A DNA stretch of 64,000 bases from Fomes fomentarius (GCA_022606135.1 JABYQN010000004.1:1488001-1552000); one strand, 5' to 3'; positions 51,601-62,893 are shown, counted from the first letter of the stretch. Notes: generated by a model from the sequence alone, not told the origin. Program-made: numbers and translations.

Positions 51601-52694
51601 AAACCTCTGGTCAGTAACTCTATGACATCACGATCGCGCTGGACAAGTGCGTACGGGGGTGCGCGGCGCTTCTTCCTGCCTGGAATGACACATTCGTGGC
51701 CTCCATTAAGGCAACGTTTGCATACATCGGGGTCGGTCTTGAACTCGCACTTGACCTAGGGGGTGACAGACTGTGAGAACAAGTTGCAAAGATACGCAGC
51801 AATCGCTACCTTCAGACCCTTGCAACGTGCACAAGCCCCTAAACTGCGAGGTCCATGATGGGTGAGTGATCGATCTTGTAGTGGCGGGCAAGAACGTAAG
51901 ACTTACGGCTTCGGTGGTTTCGCGCTCCCTTCCTTGGCCTCCTCATGCGCCTCTCCGTCCACCGACGACGTCTCACCCTCCCCATCATCGAGCGCGCGCA
52001 TCCGCTTTGCCGCATGGGGCGCCTCAGACCCGTCATTGTGGTTGTGGCCTTGATACGCCATTCCTGTATGCACGCCCATGCCATGATTAGGCGACGAGCC
52101 GTAGTCAGGCGGGAGAGGGGATGAGAGGTTGGAATAGACGGGTGTGCGCTCTCCTGGGAAAGACCGAACAGTCGGAGTCGGCCCTGGATGTGGGTTGGAC
52201 GCGGAACGCGCGTGCTGCACGATACCGGCTGACTGTCCTTGGCCGTACGGGTAGGGGTTGCCTTCCTCTCCGCCGTAATACGACGGCGATGATATGGGCT
52301 GATTCGCATCTCCGAAACTGATGCCCGGGAACTGGCCTGTCTGGTCCGGGTAGTATTGACCTCCGTTGTAGAGCTGATCGAATTGTTGTTGCTGCTGTTG
52401 CTGCTGCTGAGACTGGCCTTGGGGATTGGGGAACGTGAACACATAGTCATCGTTGCCGCCCAACGTCTGCCTGCCAAAGTCGTTCACGGGGAACCCGGAA
52501 CCCTGCTGCGTGCGTCGACGGTCGATGTTCGAGGGGTGCTGGAGTTCGCCCTGGCCCTGGAGGATGTCGTAGCGAGAGGGATCGATATCGTACTCGTTCT
52601 CAAGCAGAAGTGGCTGATACGGCATGGAGTCGTGGGTCTGAGGCCAGTCGACATCGAGGAACTGCGGATGAGGAGGATGCTGGTGTGAAGCCAT
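48644..52694 (-). CDS. Zn(II)2Cys6 fungal transcription factor
   Basis: A nuclear regulator. The N-terminal 250 residues (52694-51905) are Gln/Pro/Gly-rich, with a Q9 run. The binuclear zinc cluster, split by an intron, reads CARCKGLKVKC (about 51830-51750) then CKRCLNGGHEC (about 51715-51690), with canonical spacing. A basic RKKRR tail and a heptad coiled coil (EQAAKIEELMKQLEVANK) follow. The middle is Ser/Glu-rich. The fungal-specific middle homology region lies at about 50230-49100 (RTRMWLNCYNMDRS; YIPRETRLEMRTMVED). The C-terminus to 48644 is rich in Pro/Ser, then hydrophobic. It resembles the PriB group of mushroom factors, by memory only. It adjoins the ABC transporter and may regulate it. 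Confidence 0.88.
52383..52409 (-). repeat. CAA/CAG tract encoding Q9 in the Zn2Cys6 factor
   Basis: Nine glutamine codons, mixed CAA and CAG, lie in the N-terminal low-complexity part of the transcription factor. Confidence 0.9.
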
Positions 52695-54207
52695 AGCGGA
52701 AGGACCAAGGAGATTGTGGGGTAGGTCGGAAGGTTTTTAATGTGAACGCGGGGATAAGGCACCGTGAAGAATTCTTCAAATCCTTCAAGGCCAAAAGACG
52801 ACTAGCGGGATCTGTATCATATATGATGGAATGGAATCCGCCCCTGTGAGCGGGAACGACTGTACCAAGGTCGGGTGATGTACGTACAAAGCCAGGAAGG
52901 AAGCGAGATATGCACAGCTGCTGTGCATTGCCGCAACAGCTGAGACCGCGAAGTATGTGTGGAATGGAAAGAGTGGTGCTTACGATGAAGCCAACTGGTA
53001 TCACCCAACTCACGGATGCCCGTGTTGCGTGCGGAGAGGTACGAATGCGGCTTGGATTCTGCTCGGTTTGGCTTGATTTGTTTCTTTGGGGTCGCGCCAA
53101 GAGGATGGAAGAGACGGAGTATTTACGCCCAAACCACAGGCTAACAGCACATAGAACGAGGGGGCTGTCAGAGAGCGATGAAGTCAAGAGATGGATACTT
53201 GAGTGACTTGGAAATCCGGGGATATGCGGCGAAGTGATCTACAACAACATTGCTGACAATGTATTTACCGCCGGCAATCGGGCGCGAAAACTCATCATGT
53301 CACCTTCATCACGTCCTCCCTCCAACCACAGGCATGAGCCTCACCTACATGTCCTCTACTACGTAGAAATCACTCAGCAGCTGGGGTGGTTGTTCTAGCC
53401 GCCCGTATTCCGCGTTACCTGCAACCTGGACAGAAAAACAGGTCAAAGTCTTGGTGAGTATGTCTACATCTCAATGACGACGTTGTGGGCCGATTCAACT
53501 TTGGGTGAAAGGTGTGTTGTATACGTGATTTCATAACTTGTGGCCTAGATGTACATCTCTTCTTCGTAGCAGCAACGACATGATGATACCTGCGAGTTTC
53601 CTCAATCACCAGGATACGTAGATATGCTGTACCTGCAGATCTCTGTGGAAGATCTAGAGAAGGAAGAAGTCCATGCGCTCAAACGCCTTCACACGCTAGT
53701 AGTAGCATTTGGTGACCATAACTCGTTCACGACGCGCACCAGCTGGCAGCTTCCCAGAAGGTCGGAGAGTGCGATCCGTTGCCGATGGTGATTGAATGGA
53801 ACGACCACGGTTACCGCACGAGAACGAAGGATCCAGCGCACAGAGAAGTGTGCGGTATACATTTCGCAAGGGAGCACCCGCCAACATACATCGAAATACC
53901 AAGCGCATACAAACGGTCAAGCTACACCATATCGCATCCGATTCTCATGATGTGGTAAGGCGAGTTGGCGTGCGAATGCACCGTTGTTCACTCTCCTTGG
54001 CTAGTTAAACCTTCGACTACGTATACCAACGAATATACTACATAGCAAGTACCGAAGGGATTTAGCCAGGCGGCACGCACGGCACCGTTCTCAGCGAGCA
54101 TGTAATCCGTACAATGTCAGCGATACTTCACCTTGAAGCTTATGCTCACTGTCCACCGCGTCTACCGGACTCGTACGTGAAGCTCGCATTGTCATCGAGC
54201 GATTGCT
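52695..54207. other. Gene-poor region upstream of Zn2Cys6 factor
   Basis: About 1.5 kb holding the factor's promoter and otherwise only short frames without recognisable domains. It may contain further decayed pieces of the neighbouring P450 that I cannot identify. Confidence 0.4.
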
Positions 54208-54371
54208 GATTCTTGCTCCCGCACCCTGTACATCCTCGCTCAGCATCCCGAGGCGCAAGGGAAGCTTCGCGCGGAGATCGTCGAAGCAAGAGGAAGCTCG
54301 GACGCCGACAACGGTCTGAACATGGACTACGAAGACCTCATCAAGCAGAAATACGTGAATATCGCGGATAC
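54208..54371 (+). pseudogene. Cytochrome P450 exon remnant (I-helix/J-helix region)
   Basis: The frame reads SRTLYILAQHPEAQGKLRAEI, then EARGSSDADNGLNMDYEDLIKQKY and a donor-like GTACGT at 54372. This matches the J to K helix part of fungal microsomal P450s (L-A-x-H-P-E-x-Q-x-K-L-R-x-E-I). Downstream only a degenerate ALRP remains where ETLRLxP is expected, and no heme-binding FxxGxRxCxG was found. Flanking exons are unrecognisable. It is best read as a dead P450, with the frame intact over this one exon. Confidence 0.7.
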
Positions 54372-55783
54372 GTACGTTCCCACTGCGTCATCATTTGTAA
54401 CGTGACGAGCTCCTCTTGTTCGACTGGTCGGACAGCCGCACTGAGACCCGTTCTTGACTTCATCACGGTCGCTGCACATATCATACTTGTAGGACAGAGA
54501 AGGTATCTTCCGCTGTCGTGGACGTGAACAGGAGCGTCAGTTTTCATGTGAACAGCTATACTTTTGCAGAGCTCCTCCTCGTGCATGTGGTGGTTCCCTG
54601 GAGCGAACAGTTAGTGCGTGACCCTCGTAGACACCGGTTCTCTTTTATTACTGTGTCCCATTCAGCAATTAACGGTCGCGGGCTCGGCGCTCAGCCTCCT
54701 GGGAGAATCCTCGTTGATAATCCGCTCGCAGATTTGGCATTCGTCATGATGTCGAACGTCGGCCCCTGCCTATGCTGCAACGTCATGCCACTCGCCCTGA
54801 CTCAGTGGCCAATCCTCGATGCGAACAGATGCGAACGGGCTATGAAACAAGTTGTCGTGTCTCAGTAGCCAAGGCTGGCCAAGGTCCAGAACTTTCGGCC
54901 TCCATCCTTGATAATCCCTTTGAATATGCGGCGGTGCACATCAACTATCAGCGCTCAAGCACTTGCATTCCATGTGCAGGAGCGCTAGCGAACTTTCCGC
55001 GTGCTGGTGGGGCTGGTTCTCCCCAAACATGTGCGACTACTAATTCGACAAACGTTTGTTACATACGGCTGTCGCATACATAGCAAGACCTGCCGTGGAG
55101 GATGATATAAAAAGAAAGATGTCATGAAGGATGTGGTGAGCGCCCTCGGTGATGATCATCAAGAGGTCAAGGTGGTCCTGTCAAGATACCATGTTTAACT
55201 CGCTCGAGAGTCGTGAACCAGAAAAAAAATGACAGAAAACTCTGTGGAGGCAAGACCGCACTGGTCTAGCTTTTTCGACTCGGTGTCTTGACCGCCACCA
55301 GGATGCGTACAGATGATCATGAGAGAAGGAGGAAATTAGAAAAAGAGTCTTGACTCGGCGTCGGCAAAGAAAGTTTGGTGCGATCTGTCGCTCGGGCGCT
55401 TGACGTTTGAGTCCGGCTGGCGATCCGGCGATGCCGGGCGCGGCAGTCACCAATTCGTTTCAGAACAGGGACGTTGATGGCGACACCGTCCTCCGTCTTC
55501 CTTCCATCCACCACCCGCCTCATCGTCGTTCAAGCCGGCGCAGAGCTCCCAGGCGTACCCTCGCCTCTGCGGGCTCCCTCCCCATCCCCTTCCTCGACCA
55601 GGTGAGCCCCCCATCCCTCACTTCACGTCATTCATGCCAACGGGCGCGTTAATTACGTCCACCCTCGCGGCATCCAGGTCGTATTTCAATCTCTAATCGT
55701 CGCCTGGCTTCCAGCGGGCGTGCTCCCTTGTCGTTCTTTACTACTACACTCCTACAACCTGTCTCCATTCAGCTCTACCCACC
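54372..55783. other. Region between P450 relic and membrane-protein gene
   Basis: About 1.4 kb. The first 500 bases may be decayed P450 sequence. The last 300 bases are CT-rich and promoter/leader-like for the gene at 55784. No other gene is supported. Confidence 0.4.
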
Positions 55784-57142
55784 ATGCACATTTCCCCTCA
55801 TCACAAGGCCCGACAGGATGACTCGGTCCTCGCACCTGGTCTCACGCAGGGTGGGACAACAATCGCAGCGGCGTCGGCCACGGGTCCTCTAGCCTTCGAT
55901 TCCGATGCCACTGCCGTAGTGAAGGGCGTGTCTCTCGTCTCTACCCAGGAGATCACTATCACCTCTGCGCCTACGTCTACTCCGACCGCCACCCCTACTC
56001 AAGCCGAGAGCATCTCCGCCTCGCACAAGAGCGAGATCCCTGTGGGCACAGTCATTGGCATCTGTGTGGGTGCGTTCATCGGCCTCGTGCTCCTCATCTG
56101 TCTCTTCTATGCCTGGTACAAGCGGTCGACCGACAAGATGTCTGTGGCGGCGCGTAGGAACGCTGCCGCTCAGCATGAGCAACAAAGAGCGCGTGCTGCT
56201 AAGACATTCAACAAGCTTGGGGACTCCCCTGAGAAGCCCCGGGGCGACCTCCCACCATTGTCGCCCACCGTACACGACCCCCAGGACTCGGACGAGAAGA
56301 ACTTCTCCATGTTCAAGAAGTCCCCGAGCATTCGCACGGCCTACACGAGTAAGACCAACGACGACGAAAACCATTTCGACCTCCCTCAGCTCGAGTTCAC
56401 CAAATACCACCCTACCCTCGCCGAGGAGCTCGCTTTGGAGAACCCGAGCAAGCCTTTCGCCGCCGCGGCCGCCGCTGTGCGCCAGAACAGTGGTATCTCG
56501 TGGGATGGTGAGACTGTAGCTGACGATTCGTTCCTTTCTATGCGCTCCGTCCGTGTCGAGTCTGGTACGATGTCGCCGACGATGGTCATGGCCAAGATGA
56601 CTCCGCCTGCTACCGCGTCTGCTCTGCACAGATGGGAGTCTGCCGAGGTCCTCACCGTGGAAGAGCACACGGCCGAGGTTTCGCGCAATCCGTTCACGGA
56701 GATGGCTGAGGAACGAAAATCTCGGGCAAACAACCCATTCTTCCACGCTCAAGACGTCAATCGCCAGAGTCGGGCCTTCCGTAGTCGCAGCAACAGCCGC
56801 ACTAGCCGCACCAGCCGCGCTCAGAGTCTCGTCCGTGGTGAAGGCCGCAGTACAAACCCCTTCCTCGACCTCCATGAAGCTCTCCCCACTTCTTCCCCGG
56901 CCGAGACCTTTGTCTCAGAAGGTACTCTTCCGAACAAGCCCTCTGTACCGAGTGGCGTCGGTAGCGAGCGCGCTATGGCATCGCTTATCGCTGCTCTGGA
57001 CCTGTCCAAGGAGGAGGTGGAGGAGCGTTTGCGCGTGGTCTCGATGCAGGGCTCGACCTTTTCTGCGTACTCGGAGGACGACGCGTTGACCGTGCGCGAG
57101 TTCCCACTGCCGCCTGGAACGATTGCGCCACGCGCGCCATGA
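55784..57142 (+). CDS. Single-pass membrane protein with NPF motifs, unknown function
   Basis: An intronless 452-residue frame. There is no N-terminal signal peptide. A Ser/Thr-rich outer segment (residues about 30-80) precedes one membrane helix (VGTVIGICVGAFIGLVLLICLFYAWYKR; about 56038-56120). A long disordered cytoplasmic tail follows. It contains a poly-Ala stretch, an Arg/Ser block (SRSNSRTSRTSRAQS) and three NPF motifs (NPFTEM, NPFFHA, NPFLDL) between 56685 and 56875. NPF binds EH-domain endocytic adaptors. The start follows a CT-rich leader. I do not recognise a family. The layout resembles fungal cell-surface sensors and cortical adaptors. Confidence 0.8.
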   Translation: MHISPHHKARQDDSVLAPGLTQGGTTIAAASATGPLAFDSDATAVVKGVSLVSTQEITITSAPTSTPTATPTQAESISASHKSEIPVGTVIGICVGAFIGLVLLICLFYAWYKRSTDKMSVAARRNAAAQHEQQRARAAKTFNKLGDSPEKPRGDLPPLSPTVHDPQDSDEKNFSMFKKSPSIRTAYTSKTNDDENHFDLPQLEFTKYHPTLAEELALENPSKPFAAAAAAVRQNSGISWDGETVADDSFLSMRSVRVESGTMSPTMVMAKMTPPATASALHRWESAEVLTVEEHTAEVSRNPFTEMAEERKSRANNPFFHAQDVNRQSRAFRSRSNSRTSRTSRAQSLVRGEGRSTNPFLDLHEALPTSSPAETFVSEGTLPNKPSVPSGVGSERAMASLIAALDLSKEEVEERLRVVSMQGSTFSAYSEDDALTVREFPLPPGTIAPRAP

Positions 57143-59032
57143 CCTTCTCTCAACTCACCTTCTCCGGCGGAGCGTACGTGTACGCCCGCCGTTCTGAGCT
57201 GAGCGCGTGCGCCGCCGTCCTTTCCTTGTTTCGTTACGCTTGAAGCCCCCTTGCTTCTCTGATGTCGAGTCTGGATGCACTCCTCCCGTTCCCGTTCCCG
57301 TTCTCACCCCCTGCCATTGATGTACATGAGACGTGGGTCATGATACGTTGACGCTCATCCCCGCTGGCTGCTTTGGGCTCTTGGACACACCCGCGCGTGG
57401 ACTATCGCCGGTGCTCTATCCTTGCGTTGAGGCACGGACACTTCCCTTGTTCAATTTTTGCCGGGCCTCGCGCTGTCATCGCGCACGTAATGTGTTTCGT
57501 CTCTCCCTCCCTCACCTCCCGTTCCGCCGCGATGACCCCACACTACTACTCTGCTACCCTCCGCCGCTTCCTGCTCCACCTCGTTACCCACAGGAGGGAT
57601 TGTTGTTCTCCCCCTCCTATGATGTCCAGGTTTGGCCCCTTAGTGTACTAAATACCGCTGATTTATTTATAATTCGTCGCCCTCCCCTCGCCCTCGTCGC
57701 TCCCCTGACCCGCTCCTCGCGCGCGCTCTTGTTAGGCTTCCTCCGTTAGTACTTACAATCCACCATGCGCTCCGTTCGTGTGTTGGGGGCGGAGTGCCAT
57801 TTGCTGTCCCACAGCTGTAAATGATGCTAGTGTGCGATAGAGGAATCATTATCAAGAGGTCAGATTACCCCGGGCCCCAGTACTTGGGGCGATGAGGAAA
57901 AGAACAGCGGTGTATGTTGAAAGATCCTGGCATGGTCAACGTGGGCAGTACAAGATCGCAATCAGACAGCGTTGATTGTATTTGGGTGCCGAGGAAGTTT
58001 GGATACATGAACGTTATATTGCACCATTGAGCGACTACCATGATACTGACATCTGAATGCATCAGAGGCGAATTCACGGGCGGTTTCCATGTGTCATTCC
58101 GTCAACCCAAGCGAACAAGCTCGCTGCAGGGCATCTCTCCTTTTGACCTCTGGGTTTGGAAGCAGCCTGCGGAAGCTCCAGGAGGCAGCAAGAGCGTAGG
58201 TTGCAGAACAATTAATAGACGAGGTCGAGCGCGAGATGATGAATATGAGCGGGAGATTGATCAGGGTACGGCAGCGCCGCGGGGTGGCTCCATCGCGATT
58301 GGGAGCATATACAGCATGTGGCGGACCCACGCCCTGCGCTTGAGTTTGCGCCTGGTTGACAAAGAGTCAAGTGCGCGCAGAGGTTGAGCTTGTTCTTGGA
58401 CAGCAGTTGAACGTGGAAGCCAAGTTCGCCAGTGCAGGGCGCATCTTGCGCTCACGCTGGGAGAGATGGTGTACAGTACGTTGAGGCCAGGCTTGGGTTC
58501 AACATTCAGCGAGTGGCGGGAGCATCAGCGCGATGGCGGGATGACGTCGAGGTAGGCTGAGGCTGCCAGTCGTACTTACGCTTTTGGGTGATGTGAGAGG
58601 CAGGGAAGACGCGAAAGTGGCGCCGGATGAGCCCGCCATGGTAACGGACTACGCGCAATCGGGAGTTGGTTTCTTCATTCTCGGTGCGCTGCATGGCTCG
58701 TAATTTTAGTTCTTGTCCGCCCACACAGTGTACATAATCTTCCCCTGTGCACTGTTGGGCCTTTCTCTCTCCCTCCCCTCCTCAGTCTCTGGTGTATCCC
58801 TTCCCTGGCGCATATACCTCGGCCTGTCCCCCGTCTTGTCTCGCATTCGCCTTGCAAGACTCATCCGGGAACCACGACTGCTCTCTGCTCTCTGAACGTC
58901 TTCTGACGCAAATCACTGTCACTCATTCCAACTGTCCATTCATTCATTGCAGTCTCTCCTCCTAACGCGACGACCCTTCTCCATCATCACACATACTTCC
59001 CTTCCTGATACAAACACAACCCTCCGCACGAA
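57143..59032. other. Intergenic region between two membrane-protein genes
   Basis: About 1.9 kb. The early part is pyrimidine-rich (probable 3' UTR of the left gene) and the last 300 bases form a CT-rich leader. ORFs at 58040-58387 (+) and 58094-58330 (-) overlap each other and have no recognisable features. Confidence 0.4.
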
Positions 59033-59952
59033 ATGGCCCCTCATGTCTCTGCAAACCTTGCTATCCGCGCAGCACTCCCCGATGATGAAAACTCGGGCAT
59101 GAGCCCAACTATCGTCGCCGGTATCATTGTCGCCGCCCTCATCGGCGCCGGCCTCGCTATCTGGCTCGCCATCCGGTGGTACAGGAAGCGCAACAACCCA
59201 AAGCAGGCCGCGTTCGTCACATTCAACGGCTCAAATGATGACGTGCAGGAGAAGTCTCCGTTTCCCAGGTGTGTCTGTTACATGTTGACCCCTCGCAATT
59301 CAGTCGCTAATGACCCGGGCTTCCATCCGTGATTCAATGCAGCGCCTTCTCGCGCAACCTGCTCAACTCCGCCGTCGTTATGCCGGAACGTGCGGTCCTG
59401 CGGCCAGGCGCGACGCGCGACGAGATTCTCGAGCACTACGCCGCCGAAGGCAAGCTTCCGCGCCCATTTGCCCCGCTGCCGGCGAGCTCGTTTGATTTCA
59501 AGGGTGACACAGACCTCGCGCCACTTCCGAGCCCCTCGCGCCCCATGTCCACCGCGTCCTGGGCCCCTCCCTTATTCCCTCTAGCGGGCGGCTCAAACCG
59601 CATGTCCATCCAGTCTATGACATCCTCGATCACCTCCTCTGCCAGCGGGCAGAAGAAGGTCCGGCAAATATTCGACCCCGTCCTCCCAGACGAGCTGGTC
59701 GTGTCTGTCGGCGAGACTTTGACTCTCGTCCAGCAGCATGACGACGGCTGGTGCATCGTCGGCCGCGACAGCGTCTTCAAGCCTGGCGAGGTTGAGCTCG
59801 GTGCGATCCCCTCATGGTGCTTCCTCAAACCTGTGAAAGGTCTGCGTGCCGAGCGGCCGATGCGCGTGTCCAGCCTCGGTGTGACTGTTGACCTCGACCC
59901 GCCACCAGGGTTCGGCGAGCGCGAGAACGTGATGTCGTGGTCTAACTTCTGA
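59033..59952 (+). CDS. Single-pass membrane protein with C-terminal SH3 domain
   Basis: Two exons, 59033-59268 and 59343-59952, encode 281 residues. A short outer N-terminus has no signal peptide. One membrane helix (AGIIVAALIGAGLAIWLAIRWYRKR; about 59120-59190) follows, then a Ser/Pro-rich linker and an SH3 domain (about 59660-59850). The SH3 has the ALYDF-like strand RQIFDPVLPDELVV, then GETLTLVQQHDDGWCIVGRD and IPSWCFLKPV. One membrane segment plus C-terminal SH3 is the plan of yeast Fus1, whereas Sho1 has four. It could be a membrane scaffold recruiting proline-rich partners. Its membrane segment resembles that of the protein at 55784. Confidence 0.85.
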
Positions 59953-60818
59953 ACCAACCCTCCACGCTCGTCATCTGAATATGGTGTTCCATGACCTCCG
60001 TTAACCACCTCCTCCTACGCAAGACTCCTGTCTCATATACCTGGCGCGGCTCCGCTATACCTCCCGCCCGCCCCGCCCCTGTGCCATGGCGCGCAGCTTT
60101 TGCTTCTCCCGTGTCTCCCGGTAGACGCACCCTCCCTAGAGGATTTGTTCTGTGGCGAACGCGCTTCTTGGTTGCGTGCCACCGCGCTCTACAATCGTAG
60201 AGAGTTCTACAGCGAGTGCTCTGTTCGCTGCGCCCTTGATTGCAATGTATTCTCTTTCAGTTCAATCCGCACGTTGCCCCTTCACTTATCTCGTTCGTTC
60301 ATTGATGAACAACCTTCTTCGCTCCTGATCCCCGTCCCACTCGTCCGCTCTCAGCTTGTTGTCAGTTGTTCGACGCGCAGCTACATATTGTGCTCGTAAT
60401 AAATAGAACATACTTCGTAGAAGTCATCTGCTTGCAGTTACTGTATACATCCGTCTGAGTTGCCTGACCGCGTAGCCAATGAACTCGCTGTGCCCTCATA
60501 TTGCACCGTTGCGCTGCGCTTCATTTAGTGGTGAATCTGGTGATCAGTTATTTGAAACGGTCCGTTGAGCTGGAAATTCATTGAACTGGGCGCTCCGTTA
60601 CATTGAATCCTCTCCGAGATCCTGATCGGGTGCGGAGGGTAGTATACACGTGTGAATCGACTTCTATGATCTTGACTGGCGACCACGGCGATCATACACG
60701 TACCCTTCGATTACTGACGGATAGCAACTGAAGAGAGACGGAAGGCAATCTGAATTTCGCTCAGAGCTCCCACAACCTCGGAGAGTCAACCACGTGTATC
60801 CATAATCAACGCATTGGC
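59953..60818. other. Intergenic region between SH3 protein and ASA1
   Basis: About 870 bases with no supported gene. It holds the 3' UTR of the SH3 protein gene and the ASA1 promoter, including two CACGTG palindromes listed separately. Confidence 0.45.
60647..60796. promoter_or_regulatory. Pair of CACGTG palindromes upstream of ASA1
   Basis: CACGTG occurs at 60647-60652 and 60791-60796, the second 22 bases before the ASA1 start codon. Paired E-boxes suggest bHLH binding, but the downstream one may lie within the transcript. Confidence 0.35.
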
Positions 60819-62681
60819 ATGTCTGCTCCTCCACCTCCGACCCCGAAACATCTCATACGAAGCCACGGCGCACAAGTTAACGTGGTGCACGTCTCTGACG
60901 ACAACGAGCGGATATACTCGGGCGATGCAGAAGGCACGGTCGTCGTGACGTCCACCCGCAGTCGACGCGCCCTCGCGCATTGGAAGGCGCATACGGAGGG
61001 GCTGCTCGGCGTGCAGGAATGGGAAGGGTCTATCATCACGTCCGTTCGTCGTCTATGTCCTTTTTTCTCGCAATGCCCTCACGTGTTCTGATCTCCATGC
61101 TCATATACTCATACTGCTTTTTGGCCATGGTCTTGGGTGGCGCGCAGGCATGGCCGGGACAACAAGCTGCACGTCTGGAGTGGGGATGGAATCTGCGAGC
61201 CTTCCTCCTCCGCGCAGCGCACGCTCGGCGGATCGGCGGCCCTCCCCGGCCTGCAGATACCGCAGCTGTCCTACTCGTTGGACGTCAACGCGCTGAACTT
61301 CTGTCGATTCTCCCTGTTGCCTCTTCCCGAGCACGCACGGACAGCGGACCGCCATGCGCTCGTTGCTGTGCCAAATCTGGTCGAGTCTGCACATGTACGT
61401 TCATGTTCATGTTCATGTTCAGATTTATGGCGCACGCTCGCGGCGTGTACCTGGCAGCGGATGGCTGAGGCATCTGCTTCACTTCTCAGGCGGATGTATG
61501 GACGCTCCCGGGAAAGCAAAGGCTGCATGCAGCAATCGGGAACGCTGGGAACGCGTCGTCCTTTTCATCATCAGCGTCGGACGGGCGAGATGTTCGGAAT
61601 CCCATAGGTGTGGCGCGTAACCTGCGCCCTTTTGTGCTGTCTTACGGTCGCTAAATCGAGGGCGGAACAGGAATCATCATGTCAATGCACCTCTCCACCG
61701 TGACGGTGCCTCATGCGGATGCGGATGCAGCCGGCCGCACGCGATTGCGACTGCTATGTGGGTATGAGAATGGGAGCGTGACGATGCGAGAGCACACGCG
61801 TGACGACAAGGAGGTGTCCATCGAAGGCATGGGATGGGATGTCCTCTGGACGGTCAGGCTGCACGTCGAGTCCGGTACGCACACCTGCCGATTTGGACGT
61901 GTGGGCTGTTGCTGTTGACATGTGTGCTGAATGCAATGCGCACAACCTTTTTCAGTCATGGCGATGAGTGTGTCCAGGGATGGGTCTTTTGCGTTGACCG
62001 TATCGGCCGACCATCTGATCGGGCGATATAACCTCACTGTGAGTCCGAGTCCCGAGCTTCCGGTGTGAAGCTCCCGGCGAATGTGGTCCGAGTGAACGTG
62101 AATTGTGAATTGATATCGCTCTTGACTCCAGGACGCGGAACGCCGCCCCGACGCGCTCACAGCAGCATGCACGACACACCGCACCAAACAACCGGGGAAC
62201 GCATCGGTATCGATCCGGGACGATGGACGGGTCTGCGCCCTCGGTGGCTGGGACGGACGGTGAGTAGTAGTACACATATCACAGACCCACTCAGTGGCAG
62301 CCTGTCAGATCCGCCTGCCCGGTTGCTGCCACTACATTCTATTGTGCCACCCTGCTCATGTTTTGCGACCTGACATGTTCACACTTGCCTTGGTTCTGAT
62401 ACACCGTTACTTCTGATGGTAGCATCCGGTTGTACTCGACGAAGACATTCAAGCCTCTGGGTACGCTCAGCTATCACAAGAAGAACTGCCAATGTGTCGC
62501 GTTCGCGCGATCGCAGCCCGGATTGTCTCGTTGTGCTACAGCTGTTAGCGATCAAGAGGGAGGGGATGATGAAGATGACATGACGGAAGTAGAGAAGGTC
62601 GAGAGGTCTCGATGGCTAGTCTCTGGCGGGCAGGATAGCAGAGTGGCTATATGGTCACTCATTGACTTTGGTCGAACATAG
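60819..62681 (+). CDS. ASA1: ASTRA-associated protein 1 (WD40 repeat)
   Basis: A WD40 beta-propeller resembling Asa1, a subunit linked to the ASTRA/TTT complexes that help mature PIKK kinases. Exon 1 starts MSAPPPPTPKHLIRSHG and includes RIYSGDAEGTV and WKAHTEGLLGVQEW. An intron at about 61042-61149 leads to HGRDNKLHVWSGDG. Later exons encode ADVWTLPGKQRLHAAIG, LLCGYENGSV, SVSRDGSFALTVSADHLIGRYNL, IRLYSTKTFKPLGTLSYHKKNCQ and the last blade WLVSGGQDSRVAIWSL. It stops at 62681. An in-frame TAA near 61653 is removed by splicing at GTGTGG (about 61609) to the acceptor before the segment IIMSMHL. The HGRDNK segment and the closing HKKNCQ...SGGQDSR pattern fit Asa1 rather than other propellers. Confidence 0.85.
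61399..61421 (+). repeat. (GTTCAT)n hexanucleotide repeat in an ASA1 intron
   Basis: Almost four GTTCAT units lie just inside the donor of the 61395-61489 intron of ASA1. Confidence 0.7.
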
Positions 62682-62801
62682 GACATTTCGACATAGACAT
62701 ACACTGAAACTAGTCAATCTGGATCCATTTGTCGTAATTATGGTTCTAAGGATTGGTTATAGATCCAACCATCCCTTGGGTTACTTGCAGAACACAGAAG
62801 C

Positions 62802-62808
62802 AAAAAAA
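62802..62808 (-). terminator. RNA polymerase III terminator of tRNA-His
   Basis: On the minus strand a run of seven T lies two bases after the tRNA 3' end, the usual Pol III termination signal. Confidence 0.8.
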
Positions 62809-62810
62809 CA

Positions 62811-62893
62811 TGTCCCAGGGAGGATTCGAGCCTCCGTCTTCACGGTTTTGTGGTTGCCACAACGTGATGATCTAACCACTAATCGACAAGGAC
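62811..62893 (-). tRNA. tRNA-His(GUG) with 11-nt intron
   Basis: The minus-strand 83-mer folds as a cloverleaf. The D-loop carries A14, G15, G18G19 and A21. The anticodon stem is TCACG/CGTGA, with loop TTGTGG before the intron and C after it. The T-stem is GGAGG/CCTCC around CTCGAAT, and the discriminator is A. The intron (62846-62856) follows position 37. Its CCACAA segment can pair with the anticodon TTGTGG, as in normal eukaryotic pre-tRNAs. A T7 terminator follows. Oddities are a U6-U67 mismatch and a U5-G68 wobble in the acceptor stem, and C54 instead of T54. These leave a small chance that it is a pseudo-tRNA. Confidence 0.82.

Noticed and set aside
55889..56875. 328-codon minus-strand frame opposite the NPF membrane protein
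   Set aside because: Antisense shadow; the plus frame has the membrane helix, NPF motifs and a leader-like upstream region.
61620..61660. In-frame TAA in ASA1 suggesting a pseudogene
   Set aside because: A short intron with a GT donor at about 61609 and an AACAG acceptor removes it and keeps the frame.
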